Source: Mesorhizobium_G sp049840935
GTDB lineage: Bacteria > Pseudomonadota > Alphaproteobacteria > Rhizobiales > Rhizobiaceae
Assembly: GCA_049840935.1 (NCBI GenBank)
Contig: JASGJA010000005.1
Coordinates: 1-64,000 of the forward strand
Direction: 5' to 3'
DNA length: 64,000 nucleotides
Every line of letters begins with the position of its first letter. Within the stretch, counting starts at the first letter, position 1. The notes below the pieces were generated by a model that saw only the letters and a program-made list of their open reading frames with translations, was not told the DNA's origin and searched no databases. The position numbers were made by a program, and so were the translations under genes. Positions 27,943 to 36,829 of this stretch are shown here, in pieces.

Positions 27943-28236
27943 ATGCCGAAAGCCTATTGGATTGCCCGCGTCGATGTTCGCGACCCCGAAGGTTACAAAG
28001 GCTATGTTGCAGCCGCGAAGCCCGCTTTCGAGCGGTTCGGCGCTCGCTTTATGGCGCGAGGCGGTGCGGCGGAGGCGGTTGAAGGTCCGGGACGCGCCCG
28101 CAATGTGATCATCGAGTTTGCCTCGATGGAAGATGCGCGTAACTGCTATAATTCCCCGGAATATCAACATGCTAAGTCGATTCGGCAGCAGGTTGCGGAC
28201 GGAGAAATCGTGCTGGTCGAGGCCATCGAGAGCTGA
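27943..28236 (+). CDS. DUF1330 family protein
   Basis: A 97-residue protein of the dimeric alpha-beta barrel superfamily. AYWIARVDVRDPEGYKGYVAAAKPAFERFGARFMARGG and VIIEFASMEDARNCYNSPEYQHAKSIR are the standard DUF1330 segments. It lies nine bases after pyrF and is usually found in that position in Hyphomicrobiales. No catalytic role has been shown for the family; an unannotated monooxygenase or binding function is possible. Confidence 0.9.
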   Translation: MPKAYWIARVDVRDPEGYKGYVAAAKPAFERFGARFMARGGAAEAVEGPGRARNVIIEFASMEDARNCYNSPEYQHAKSIRQQVADGEIVLVEAIES

Positions 28237-28402
28237 TTTTTAGCAACTTTACGCTGGGGAACTTTGGCCGAATCTTGGACCAAAGTAGAGATTTGTTGCG
28301 CCGATTGCCTCTATTGCATCGCAATATTTCTTTGTTAACGTGAGAGATTGAAACTGCGTTCGCTGGCGGGCGTTGATGTAAACAAGTCGAGGCGAACTTC
28401 GA

Positions 28403-29680
28403 ATGTTCTATCAGCTCTACGAGATGAACTACGCGGCGCTACAGCCTTTTCGGGCTTTGAGCGACGCAACGAGAATTCTTTATACCAACCCGCTTAATCC
28501 GTGGTCGCACACGCCCATGGGTCGGATGATCGCAGCTTCAGCGGAATTGTTCGAGCGCACGACGCGCCGATATGGCAAGCCCGCATTCGGCCTCGACTCG
28601 GTGAAGATCGATTTCAAGGCCGTGCCGGTAACGGAAGAAATCGTCTGGTCAAAGCCGTTCTGCAACCTGATCCATTTCGAGCGGGCGGTGCCGAAGAACC
28701 GGCGTCCTGACCCGAAATTGTTGATCGTTGCACCGATGTCCGGCCATTACGCGACACTGCTGCGCGGCACGGTCGAGGCTATGCTGCCTCATGCCGATGT
28801 TTACATTACCGATTGGGTTGATGCGCGCATGGTGCCGACGGCGGCAGGACGCTTCGATCTCGATGATTACATCGACTATATCATTGAAATGCTGCAGGAG
28901 CTTGGCGAGGACACGCATATTATCGGCGTGTGCCAGCCTTCGGTTCCGGTGCTGGCGGCAGCGGCAGTGATGGAAGCGCGAGGCGACCACTGCTCTCCTG
29001 CGACCATGACGCTGATGGGCGGTCCGATCGACACGCGGCGCAATCCGACCGCAGTCAACCTGCTGGCCGAGAAGAAGGGCACGGAGTGGTTCCGTGACAA
29101 TGTAATTATGCAGGTGCCGTGGCCACTGCCGGGCGTCGGGCGCGATGTTTACCCCGGCTTCCTGCAGCTTTCCGGCTTCATGAGCATGAATCTGGATCGC
29201 CACATCATCGCGCACAAGGATTTCTATATGCACCTTGTGAAGAATGACGGCGACGGCGCGGACAAGCACCGCGAATTCTATGACGAATATCTCGCCGTGA
29301 TGGACCTTTCGGCAGAGTTTTACCTCCAGACCGTGGATACAGTGTTCGTGCGGCACTCGCTGCCGAAGGGCCAGATGACGCATCGGGGCGTGCCTGTCGA
29401 TTGCTCGGCGATCCGAACGACGGCGCTGTTTACGGTGGAAGGCGAAAACGACGATATTTCCGGCCTTGGACAGACGGAAGCCGCGCATGACCTTTGCGTG
29501 AACATTCCCGCCGAGCGTAAGGCGCACTATATGCAGCCGAAAGTAGGCCATTACGGCGTGTTCAACGGCTCGCGCTTCCGCTCGGAAATCGTTCCGCGCA
29601 TCGTTGATTTCATGCACAGCCACGGCAAGCTTAGGCAGGCGGCTCCCAAGCCCAAGCTGGTGCGGTCGAGCGGTTCATAA
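28403..29680 (+). CDS. phaZ: Intracellular polyhydroxybutyrate depolymerase
   Basis: PhaZ breaks down stored poly-3-hydroxybutyrate granules. The 425-residue protein has the rhizobial/Ralstonia-type start MFYQLYEMNYAALQPFR. The nucleophile region is HIIGVCQPSVPVLAA, with Cys at about residue 176 in the lipase-box position, as known for intracellular PHB depolymerases. TVEGENDDISGLGQT probably holds the Asp and KVGHYGVFNG the His. The upstream 166 bases hold the promoter. The last 27 bases of the gene are duplicated 178 bases downstream, outside the reading frame. No phasin or PHB synthase gene is in the window. Confidence 0.93.
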   Translation: MFYQLYEMNYAALQPFRALSDATRILYTNPLNPWSHTPMGRMIAASAELFERTTRRYGKPAFGLDSVKIDFKAVPVTEEIVWSKPFCNLIHFERAVPKNRRPDPKLLIVAPMSGHYATLLRGTVEAMLPHADVYITDWVDARMVPTAAGRFDLDDYIDYIIEMLQELGEDTHIIGVCQPSVPVLAAAAVMEARGDHCSPATMTLMGGPIDTRRNPTAVNLLAEKKGTEWFRDNVIMQVPWPLPGVGRDVYPGFLQLSGFMSMNLDRHIIAHKDFYMHLVKNDGDGADKHREFYDEYLAVMDLSAEFYLQTVDTVFVRHSLPKGQMTHRGVPVDCSAIRTTALFTVEGENDDISGLGQTEAAHDLCVNIPAERKAHYMQPKVGHYGVFNGSRFRSEIVPRIVDFMHSHGKLRQAAPKPKLVRSSGS

Positions 29681-29970
29681 ATCCGTCACCCTCGGGCTTG
29701 TCCCGAGGGTCTGCAAACCCCTCGGCCAGATGCGCTGTAGATCCTCGGCACAAGGCCGAGGATGACGGAGTTTCACCCGTCAAGTGTGATGGCGCAAAGG
29801 CGCGTGACGCCGGGTGGCGGAAACAGGGCAGAAGCTGGTGCGGTCGAGCGGTTCATAATCCGTCACCCTCGGGCTCCTCCCGAGGGTCTGCAAACCCCTC
29901 AGCCAGATGCGCTGTAGATCCTCGGCTCAAGGCCGAGGATGACGGAGTTTCACCCGTCAAGTGTGAGGCC
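29654..29970. repeat. Tandem duplication of the phaZ tail and its terminator region
   Basis: Two near-identical copies of about 135 bases start at 29,654 and 29,832. Each begins with the last bases of phaZ (AAGCTGGTGCGGTCGAGCGG) and continues through two hairpin-forming palindromes (CCCTCGGG...CCCGAGGG and ATCCTCGG...CCGAGGAT) to GTCAAGTGTGA. They differ by a one-base gap and a few substitutions. Only the first copy belongs to the gene. Confidence 0.88.
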
Positions 29971-30172
29971 GCAAGAGGCCGGTTCAACAGACGACGCGGC
30001 ATTGTTAATTACCCGCGACCAGCCGATGAAGCCATATCCGACCGCCTTGTTTATGTTGCAATTTCGCCGCGTTAGCGCCGCGCGGTAACCATATTCATAA
30101 TTCGGTAACCACACCGAATTGACTCCACGCCCTTCTGGCCTTTAACTTTTTGTTAACGAAGAAGAGGGGCAG
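29971..30172. other. Upstream region of the BTLCP gene
   Basis: About 200 bases without a gene. GTTAACGAAGAAGAGGGG lies just before the ATG at 30,173. A run of AT-rich repeats (GGTAACCATATTCATAATTCGGTAACCA) could be a regulatory site, seen only as a direct repeat of GGTAACCA. Confidence 0.4.
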
Positions 30173-30805
30173 ATGGGACGGGCGGCCACCAATTCGATTT
30201 CACCGATCGGAGCAGCATTGAGCGCGGCGGCAGCACTCGTTGTGCTGGGCCTCGGCACGCTGGCAGCTTCTGCCGGCACGACAATGGTCGTCGGGGGGCT
30301 GACTTCACAGCCCATCGGCCACTACGAATATTGCAAGGCCAATCCGCAGGAATGCGCGATCCGCACGAGAGACACGCAACCCGAACATATGAGCGATGCG
30401 CTTTGGGCAACAATCAGCCGCATCAATCTGGCTGTTAACGCAAACATCAAGCCGATGAGCGACAGCGACATTTACGGCAAGGACGAGGTTTGGACCTTGC
30501 CAACGCACGGCGTTGGCGATTGCGAAGACTATGTGCTGGAAAAGCAGATGGAACTGCACAAGGCTGGCCTTTCGCTGACCAACCTGCTGATTACCGTGGT
30601 TCGCAAGCCGGATGGCGAGGGCCATGCTGTTCTGACTGTACGTACCGATGACGGCGATTTCGTTCTGGACAATCTCAGCGACGATGTGCGCGAATGGGCG
30701 GACACCGGCTATTTGTTCCTGAAGCGCCAGTCTGAAGAAAATACGGGCCGCTGGGTGGCAATCCGCAAGGGCCAGACCTCGACCGTGGCTTCGGTTCGCG
30801 AATAG
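30173..30805 (+). CDS. Transglutaminase-like cysteine peptidase (BTLCP family)
   Basis: A 210-residue exported protein: hydrophobic N-terminal segment (about residues 12-35, signal peptide or anchor), then a papain-like fold. The triad is visible as Cys in VGDCEDYVLEK, His in GEGHAVLTVRT and Asp in FVLDNLSDD. These bacterial transglutaminase-like cysteine proteinases in the LapG group cleave surface adhesins in some bacteria. No adhesin or LapD-like gene is near. It lies alone, with its own promoter region, and is followed by an inverted-repeat element. Confidence 0.85.
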   Translation: MGRAATNSISPIGAALSAAAALVVLGLGTLAASAGTTMVVGGLTSQPIGHYEYCKANPQECAIRTRDTQPEHMSDALWATISRINLAVNANIKPMSDSDIYGKDEVWTLPTHGVGDCEDYVLEKQMELHKAGLSLTNLLITVVRKPDGEGHAVLTVRTDDGDFVLDNLSDDVREWADTGYLFLKRQSEENTGRWVAIRKGQTSTVASVRE

Positions 30806-30858
30806 TCCAGACTTATTCTTGATTGACGTGCCTCTGGCAAGCTGGAAGAGAATGAGAA

Positions 30859-31012
30859 CCCCTCATCCGCCTGCCGGCACCTTCTCCCTCAAGGGGAGAA
30901 GGGAGAAAAGTCCACGTTGCCATCAACCTGCAACGCCGAAAAGTCAAAACGGCGCTGCAATCATCCCCCTTCTCCCCTTGAGGGAGAAGGTGCCGGCAGG
31001 TGGATGAGAGGT
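30859..31012. repeat. Inverted-repeat intergenic element, copy 1
   Basis: Left arm CCCCTCATCCGCCTGCCGGC with CTTCTCCCTCAAGGGGAGAA; right arm is its near-perfect reverse complement, with a 60-70 base centre. Each arm contains a smaller palindrome. It resembles rhizobial intergenic mosaic elements (RIME) in layout; family identity is not proven. Confidence 0.85.
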
Positions 31013-31050
31013 GTAGTGTGCAACTAACCTCTGATCGCCGGCTTTCATAA

Positions 31051-31896
31051 ATGTCCAGCTTTGCGCTAACGCTTGTTTTGTCTGCGGCAGTGTTGCACGC
31101 AAGCTGGAACGCTATGGTGAAAGCGGCGTCCGACCGAGCGTTGACGATTGCCGCGATTGCGCTGGTGAATGCCGTCGCAGGTTTGACGCTTATCTTGCTG
31201 TCGGGCCTGCCCGCACACGCAAGCTGGCCGCTGATCGCCACTTCGACAGTGCTGCATTATCTGTACTACGTCTTCATGTATCAGGCGTACCGGCTCGGTG
31301 ATTTGAGTCAGGTTTATCCAATCTCGCGCGGCATGGCTCCGGCGCTCGTTGCACTCGGAACATTCCTGCTGATAGGCGAAACATTGTCGCCGCTCGGCCT
31401 TGCGGGACTGGCGGCGGTTACGCTCGGCATAGGTGTTTTGGCCTTTCAGCGAGGCGCGGCATTCGCAGACCGCCATACACTGGTGGCCGCCGGATTGCTG
31501 GGGCTGACCATTGCCGCCTATTCCGTTGCGGATGGTATCGGCGTGCGCTGGTCGGAAAATCCGATGGCCTATATGGGCTGGCTGTTTCTGTTCGAGTCGC
31601 CGGTGGTTATTGCTGTGCTGTGGACGCGGCGGCGCAACCGCACGCGGTTTGATGCCCGCACGTTCGGCCTTGGGCTGATTGGCGGGCTGGTGTCGGTGAC
31701 GGCCTACGGAGTGGTGCTTTACGCCAAAACGCTTGCGCCAATTGGCGCGGTTTCCGCGATCCGTGAATCAAGCGTGATTATCGCCGCGCTAATCGGCGTC
31801 ATTATGTTCGGTGAGCGACCGTGGCAGGGCCGTATGCTGGCCGCGCTGATTGTGGCTGTCGGCGTTATCATGCTGGCGTTTTCGGGTAGCCATTAG
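31051..31896 (+). CDS. EamA-family (DMT superfamily) transporter
   Basis: A 281-residue inner-membrane protein with ten predicted helices in two EamA halves. FALTLVLSAAVLHASWNAMVKAAS starts the first, GDLSQVYPISRGMAPALVALG is the characteristic loop between, and AVSAIRESSVIIAALIGVIMFGE is its second-half counterpart. DMT carriers of this kind export amino acids or other metabolites. The start codon follows the inverted-repeat element by about 40 bases, so the promoter may overlap that element. It converges on fba with a shared terminator. Confidence 0.87.
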   Translation: MSSFALTLVLSAAVLHASWNAMVKAASDRALTIAAIALVNAVAGLTLILLSGLPAHASWPLIATSTVLHYLYYVFMYQAYRLGDLSQVYPISRGMAPALVALGTFLLIGETLSPLGLAGLAAVTLGIGVLAFQRGAAFADRHTLVAAGLLGLTIAAYSVADGIGVRWSENPMAYMGWLFLFESPVVIAVLWTRRRNRTRFDARTFGLGLIGGLVSVTAYGVVLYAKTLAPIGAVSAIRESSVIIAALIGVIMFGERPWQGRMLAALIVAVGVIMLAFSGSH

Positions 31897-31901
31897 AGCA
31901 A

Positions 31902-31930
31902 ACAAAAAAGCCGGCCCGAAGGCCGGCTTT
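31902..31930 (-). terminator. Strong terminator after fba
   Basis: On the minus strand AAAGCCGGCC and GGCCGGCTTT form a stem with loop TTCG, followed by TTTTTTG. The hairpin also lies just after the EamA stop on the plus strand, though with a shorter T-run there. Confidence 0.88.
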
Positions 31931-31943
31931 GATGTGAAGCGGA

Positions 31944-33008
31944 TCAACCGATCTTGGGATCGAGGCTGCCGTTCTTGTAACGCTTTGCCATTTCGTGAAG
32001 CGGAAGCGGCGTGATCTTGCCAGCCTGACCGGCGGTACCGAACTCTTCAAGGCGCTGCTTGCAAAGCTTGGTCATCGCAGCCATCGCGGGCTTCAAATAT
32101 TTGCGCGGATCGAACTCGCTCGGATCTTCCGCCATGACCTTGCGGATCGCGCCGGTGAGCGCCATGCGGTTGTCGGTGTCGATGTTGATCTTGCGCACGC
32201 CGTGCTTGATGCCGCGCTGGATTTCCTCGACCGGCACGCCCCAAGTCGGCTTCATCTTGCCGCCGAACTTGTTGATGATTTCCTGCAGGTCTTCCGGCAC
32301 CGACGACGAGCCATGCATGACCAGGTGCGTGTTGGGCAGCTTGCGATGGATTTCCTCGATCACGTTCATGGCCAGAACGCTGCCATCCGGCTTGCGGCTG
32401 AACTTGTATGCACCGTGTGAAGTGCCCATTGCGATGGCGAGTGCATCGACCTTGGTTTCCTTCACGAACTTTACGGCTTCGTCCGGGTTGGTCAAAAGCT
32501 GGTCGTGGCTCAGTTTGCCTTCTGCGCCGTGGCCATCTTCCTTGTCGCCCATGCCGGTTTCGAGACTGCCCAGAACACCAAGCTCACCTTCAACCGAGAT
32601 GCCGCCGAGATGGGCCATTTCGCTGACCTTCTTGGTGACGCCAACATTGTAATCCCAATCGCCCGGCGTCTTGCCATCTTCCTTGAGCGAACCGTCCATC
32701 ATCACTGACGTAAAGCCGGACTGGATGGCGGTCATGCAGGTGCCGGGCTCATTGCCGTGGTCCAGATGCACACAGACAGGAATGTGCGGATAGATTTCGG
32801 TTAACGCGTCCATCATGTGCTTAAGCATGATGTCGTTGGCATAGGCACGCGCGCCGCGCGATGCCTGAATGATAACGGGAGCGTCTACCGCGTCGGCCGC
32901 CTCCATGATGGCAAGTGCCTGTTCCATGTTGTTGATGTTGAAGGCGGGAACGCCATAACCATGTTCGGCGGCATGGTCGAGCAATTGCCTAAGCGTGATA
33001 CGGGCCAC
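31944..33008 (-). CDS. fba: Fructose-bisphosphate aldolase class II
   Basis: Class II aldolase interconverts fructose 1,6-bisphosphate with DHAP and glyceraldehyde 3-phosphate using Zn2+. Zinc ligands appear in CVHLDHGNEPG, SVEGELGVLGSLE and AMGTSHGAYKF; LVMHGSSSVPEDL holds another His; KINIDTDNRMALTGAI is the phosphate-binding segment. The 354 residues follow the Calvin-cycle subtype used for central metabolism in Hyphomicrobiales. ATG at 33,008 follows GGAGGATAACAAG. Divergent from the aldo-keto reductase, with a promoter region of 155 bases between. Confidence 0.95.
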   Translation of the reverse strand: MARITLRQLLDHAAEHGYGVPAFNINNMEQALAIMEAADAVDAPVIIQASRGARAYANDIMLKHMMDALTEIYPHIPVCVHLDHGNEPGTCMTAIQSGFTSVMMDGSLKEDGKTPGDWDYNVGVTKKVSEMAHLGGISVEGELGVLGSLETGMGDKEDGHGAEGKLSHDQLLTNPDEAVKFVKETKVDALAIAMGTSHGAYKFSRKPDGSVLAMNVIEEIHRKLPNTHLVMHGSSSVPEDLQEIINKFGGKMKPTWGVPVEEIQRGIKHGVRKINIDTDNRMALTGAIRKVMAEDPSEFDPRKYLKPAMAAMTKLCKQRLEEFGTAGQAGKITPLPLHEMAKRYKNGSLDPKIG

Positions 33009-33163
33009 TTGTTATCCTCCGGGGAAAGCGTTTCTTTCCTTGGCGGATAAGCAAAAATCCCGCCCCCGGCAACCGCAAATCGAAATAGACAAATAATTAA
33101 AACGGTTTAGCTGTTATCGTGATTAATCGTTGGGTTGCGAAGCGGAATTTTGGAGGCACGAAA

Positions 33164-34213
33164 GTGAGTTGGACCCCTGCCGAGACGCGCTACGACTCGA
33201 TGATTTACAATCGATGCGGGCGCTCCGGTCTCAAATTGCCGGCGATCTCGCTGGGGCTTTGGCAGAATTTCGGCGAGGAAACGCCGCACCGACTCAAACG
33301 CGATATGCTGCGCCGGGCATTCGATCTGGGCATTACGCATTTCGACCTCGCCAATAATTACGGACCGCCTGGCGGCGCGGCGGAGGAAGCCTTCGGCCAA
33401 GTTCTGCGCACGGATTTTGCGGGCTATCGGGATGAAATCGTGGTTTCGACAAAGGCCGGTTATCGCATGTGGCCGGGACCATATGGCGAGTGGGGCAGCC
33501 GCAAATATATACTGCAAAGCCTCGACCAAAGCCTGAAACGGCTCGGCCTCGACCATGTCGATATTTTCTATTCGCACCGCTTTGATCCCGACACGCCGCT
33601 GGAAGAAACGATGGGCGCGCTGGACCATGCTGTGCGATCCGGCAAGGCGCTCTATGCCGGTATTTCTTCTTATAATTCAAAACGCACGCGCGAGGCCGTT
33701 GCCATTCTCGAGCAGTTGGGCACGCCCTGCCTGATCCATCAGCCAAGCTATTCGATGATCAACAGGTGGGTGGAGGAAGATGGGTTGCTCGATACGCTCG
33801 ACGAGCTTGGTATAGGCTCGATCGTGTTTTCGCCGCTGGCTCAGGGCATTCTGACCGGCAAATATCTGGGCGAAGTGCCGAAGGACAGCAGACTGGCCAA
33901 AGGCGGGCCGCTGCGGTCAGAATTCCTGACCGAACAGGTGACGGCAAGCATTCGCGGCCTTGCCGCGATTGCCGAACGGCGCGGACAGAGCCTTTCGCAG
34001 ATGGCGCTCGCATGGGTGCTGCGCGGGGGCCGCGTGACCAGTGCACTGGTGGGCGCGAGCCGCGTGACACAGATCGAAGAAGCGGTCGGCGCGTTGGCGC
34101 GGCTGGACTTCGACGCAGACGAGCTTGCGGAAATCGAGAGCTTTGCGAAGGACGCTAACATCAACCTTTGGGCCGCTTCGGCAGAGCGCAAAGGACCATC
34201 CCGCAACAAGTAA
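33164..34213 (+). CDS. Aldo-keto reductase, L-glyceraldehyde 3-phosphate reductase type
   Basis: A 349-residue NADP-dependent oxidoreductase, (alpha/beta)8 fold. The tetrad is visible as Asp and Tyr in HFDLANNYGPPGG, Lys in VVSTKAGYRM, His in IFYSHRFDPD. GISSYNSKRTREA and SPLAQGILTGKYL follow. The family resembles YghZ/MgrA-type reductases. A GTG start at 33,164 preceded by TTGGAGGCACGAAA is preferred to an ATG-less upstream extension and gives the normal N-terminus (SWTPAETRYDSMIYNRCG). It may form a sugar or polyol operon with the next two genes, spaced by about 170 and 31 bases. Confidence 0.87.
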   Translation: MSWTPAETRYDSMIYNRCGRSGLKLPAISLGLWQNFGEETPHRLKRDMLRRAFDLGITHFDLANNYGPPGGAAEEAFGQVLRTDFAGYRDEIVVSTKAGYRMWPGPYGEWGSRKYILQSLDQSLKRLGLDHVDIFYSHRFDPDTPLEETMGALDHAVRSGKALYAGISSYNSKRTREAVAILEQLGTPCLIHQPSYSMINRWVEEDGLLDTLDELGIGSIVFSPLAQGILTGKYLGEVPKDSRLAKGGPLRSEFLTEQVTASIRGLAAIAERRGQSLSQMALAWVLRGGRVTSALVGASRVTQIEEAVGALARLDFDADELAEIESFAKDANINLWAASAERKGPSRNK

Positions 34214-34384
34214 TTCTTATAGACATCTGGTAGGACCAGATCTTGACGACGATGCAATTCGCGTTCAAGTTGGGCGCCATTCGTCGCTGCGAGGAGAAGG
34301 TTCCGCGGGCAGAAACTGTCTGCGGCGCAATGCAGCGCGGCTTCTGGCGATGCTGCCGCAAACGGTTTGGGAGGACTCTGCGCA

Positions 34385-35441
34385 ATGGCAACCACAATCA
34401 AGGGACCAGCGATTTTTCTGGCCCAGTTCGCGGGTGATGCCGCTCCGTTCAATTCGCTCAAGAGTATCACGCAATGGGCGGCTGGCCTCGGTTATAAGGG
34501 CGTGCAGATTCCCACTTGGGACGGTCGCCTTTTCGATCTGGAAAAGGCTGCAAGCTCGAAAGCCTATTGCGATGAGGTGAAGGGCATTTGCGCCGATGCC
34601 GGTGTCGAGATCACCGAGCTTTCCACCCATTTGCAGGGGCAGCTCGTTGCGGTGAACCCGGCCTATGACGCGCAGTTCGATGCGTTTGCGCCAGCGAAGG
34701 TTCATAATAATCCCAAGGCTCGGCAGAAATGGGCCGTCAGCCAGATGCTTGCGGGCGCAAAAGCGTCCAAGAATTTGGGGCTCAAGACTTCAGTGAGCTT
34801 CAGTGGCGCGCTGGCGTTTCCATATCTCTATCCATGGCCGCAGCGTCCGCAGGGGCTTATCGAGGAAGCATTCACCGAACTCGGCAAACGCTGGACCCCG
34901 ATTCTCAATGCCTATGACGATGCTGGCGTGGACATTGGATATGAAATTCATCCCGGTGAAGATGTGTTCGACGGTACGACCTTCGAGATGTTCCTCGATG
35001 CCGTGAAGGGGCATACGCGCTGCAACATCAATTACGATCCCTCGCATTTCCTGCTGCAACAGCTCGACTATCTGGAATTCATCGACATCTATCATGAGCG
35101 CATCAAGGCATTCCACGTGAAGGATGCCGAGTTCAATCCGAGCGGGCGTCAGGGTGTGTATTCCGGCTATCAGGGCTGGGTAAACCGCGCTGGCCGCTTC
35201 CGCTCTCTGGGCGATGGGCAGGTGGATTTCGGCGGCATCTTTTCCCGGCTCACGACTTCACAATTACGATTCATGGGCTGTGCTGGAATGGGAATGCTGC
35301 CTCAAGCATCCCGAAGATGGTGCGGCGGAGGGCGCGCCCTTCATTCAGCACCACATCATCCGCGTCACGGAAAAGGCTTTTGACGATTTCGCGGGCGGCA
35401 AGACAGACAAGAAGCTGTTGCGCGCCATGATGGGCATCTAG
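34385..35441 (+). CDS. Sugar phosphate isomerase/epimerase (AP-endonuclease-2 fold), one-base frameshift
   Basis: A TIM-barrel enzyme of the xylose-isomerase-like family. FLAQFAGDAAPFNSLKSI, HLQGQLVAVNPAYD, SFSGALAFPYLYPWPQRP, EIHPGEDVFDG (metal ligand Glu/His), NINYDPSHFLLQQLDY and AFHVKDAEFNPSGRQGVYSGYQ are readable. Near 35,265 the frame shifts by one base; with correction the end is YDSWAVLEWECCLKHPEDGA to KLLRAMMGI then TAG at 35,441. The total is about 350 residues, normal for the family. It lies 31 bases before the Gfo/Idh dehydrogenase, so these act on the same polyol or sugar. The substrate is unproven. Confidence 0.88.
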
Positions 35442-35472
35442 GCCCAAGCGCAGACAAAAACGGGAGGATCAC

Positions 35473-36657
35473 ATGGTTAGCGGCAGGTCGATCGAGTCCG
35501 GTAGCGGGCCGATCAGGTTTGGCATGGTTGGCGGCGGTCAGGGCGCGTTCATTGGTGCGGTGCATCGCATCGCTGCGCGCATCGACGGTGAATTTGAGCT
35601 TGTTGCGGGCGCGTTTTCATCCGAACCGGCGCGCGCAAGAGCATCCGGCAAGGAACTCGGCATTGCAGATGACCGCAACTACGGCACTTTTGCCGAGATG
35701 GCGAAGGCTGAAGCCAAGCGCCCGGATGGCATCGAAGCCGTCGCAATCGTTACGCCAAACCATATGCACTACCCTGCCGCCAAGGCGTTCCTCGAAGCGG
35801 GCATTCATGTGATCTGCGACAAGCCGCTGACCTCGACGCTTGCCGACGCGAAGAAGCTGGCGGCCGTGGCGAAAAAGTCCGGCTGCGTGTTTGTTTTGAC
35901 GCATAACTATACCGGCTATCCGATGATCCGGCAGGCGCGCGAGATGGTTGCCAAAGGCCAGCTTGGCGCGATCCGGCTCGTACAGGCAGAGTATCCGCAG
36001 GATTGGCTGACCGAAGCGGCCGAAAAAGCTGGCTCCAAGCAGGCCGAGTGGCGCGTGGACCCAAAGCGCTCAGGGGCTGGCGGTTCGACGGGTGACATTG
36101 GAACCCACGCCTACAATCTCGCGCGGTTTGTTTCCGGGCTGGAACTGGACAGCCTGTCCGCCGATCTTTCGGCATTCGGCGCGGGCCGCGTGTTGGATGA
36201 CAACGCGAACATCATGCTGCGTTTCAAAGAAACGAACGGCGTTTCCGCACGCGGGATGATCTGGGCCAGTCAGGTCGCTCCGGGTAATGAGAACGGGCTG
36301 AAACTGCGCATCTATGGAACCAAGGGCGGGCTCGAATGGGTGCAGGCCGATCCGAACTATCTCTGGTACACGCCATTCGGCCAGCCCAAGCAATTGCTGA
36401 CGCGTGGCGGTGCTGGCTCCATGCCAGTTGCAGCGCGTGTGACGCGCGTGCCGCCGGGGCATCCAGAAGGCTATCTGGAAGGATTTGCGAACATTTACAC
36501 AGAGGCAGCACGCGCAATCCGCGCCGCGCGCAAGAAGGGCGGCAAGCTGCCGAAGGACGTGGTGTATCCGACGATAGAGGATGGCGTCGAGGGTGTGGCG
36601 TTTGTGGAGGCTTGCGTGAAGTCATCCAAAAAGAATGCGGCTTGGACGAAGTTGTAG
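35473..36657 (+). CDS. Gfo/Idh/MocA-family oxidoreductase
   Basis: A 394-residue NAD(P)-dependent sugar or polyol dehydrogenase. The N-terminal Rossmann domain begins IRFGMVGGGQGAFIGAVHR, and AIVTPNHMHYPAAKAFLEAGIHVICDKPLTSTL is the conserved cofactor/substrate hinge (DKP in place of the common EKP). HNYTGYPMIRQAREMV and GDIGTHAYNLARFV hold the substrate His and Asp. The ATG follows GGGAGGATCAC. With the isomerase and aldo-keto reductase it makes a three-gene sugar-oxidation set. An inverted-repeat element begins 11 bases after the stop. Confidence 0.92.
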   Translation: MVSGRSIESGSGPIRFGMVGGGQGAFIGAVHRIAARIDGEFELVAGAFSSEPARARASGKELGIADDRNYGTFAEMAKAEAKRPDGIEAVAIVTPNHMHYPAAKAFLEAGIHVICDKPLTSTLADAKKLAAVAKKSGCVFVLTHNYTGYPMIRQAREMVAKGQLGAIRLVQAEYPQDWLTEAAEKAGSKQAEWRVDPKRSGAGGSTGDIGTHAYNLARFVSGLELDSLSADLSAFGAGRVLDDNANIMLRFKETNGVSARGMIWASQVAPGNENGLKLRIYGTKGGLEWVQADPNYLWYTPFGQPKQLLTRGGAGSMPVAARVTRVPPGHPEGYLEGFANIYTEAARAIRAARKKGGKLPKDVVYPTIEDGVEGVAFVEACVKSSKKNAAWTKL

Positions 36658-36667
36658 GGGATACGTA

Positions 36668-36821
36668 CCCCTCATCCGCCTGCCGGCACCTTCTCCCTCA
36701 AGGGGAGAAGGCAGGTGATTTCAAAGCCTCGCCCATTCTGCGACGTTTGCGTTTGGAACGAGCGCACCGTTTTCGGCCTTCTCCCCTTGAGGGAGAAGGC
36801 GCCGGCAGGCGGATGAGGGGT
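36668..36821. repeat. Inverted-repeat intergenic element, copy 2
   Basis: Same arms as copies at 30,859 and 46,539 (CCCCTCATCCGCCTGCCGGC and its complement), with a 60-70 base divergent centre. It separates the converging dehydrogenase and polA genes. Confidence 0.88.
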
Positions 36822-36829
36822 ATTAAAAC

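Noticed and set aside
29654..31012. CRISPR-like or IS-derived repeats after phaZ and BTLCP
   Set aside because: The repeats are a two-copy tandem duplication and a single inverted pair, with no spacer regularity and no transposase.
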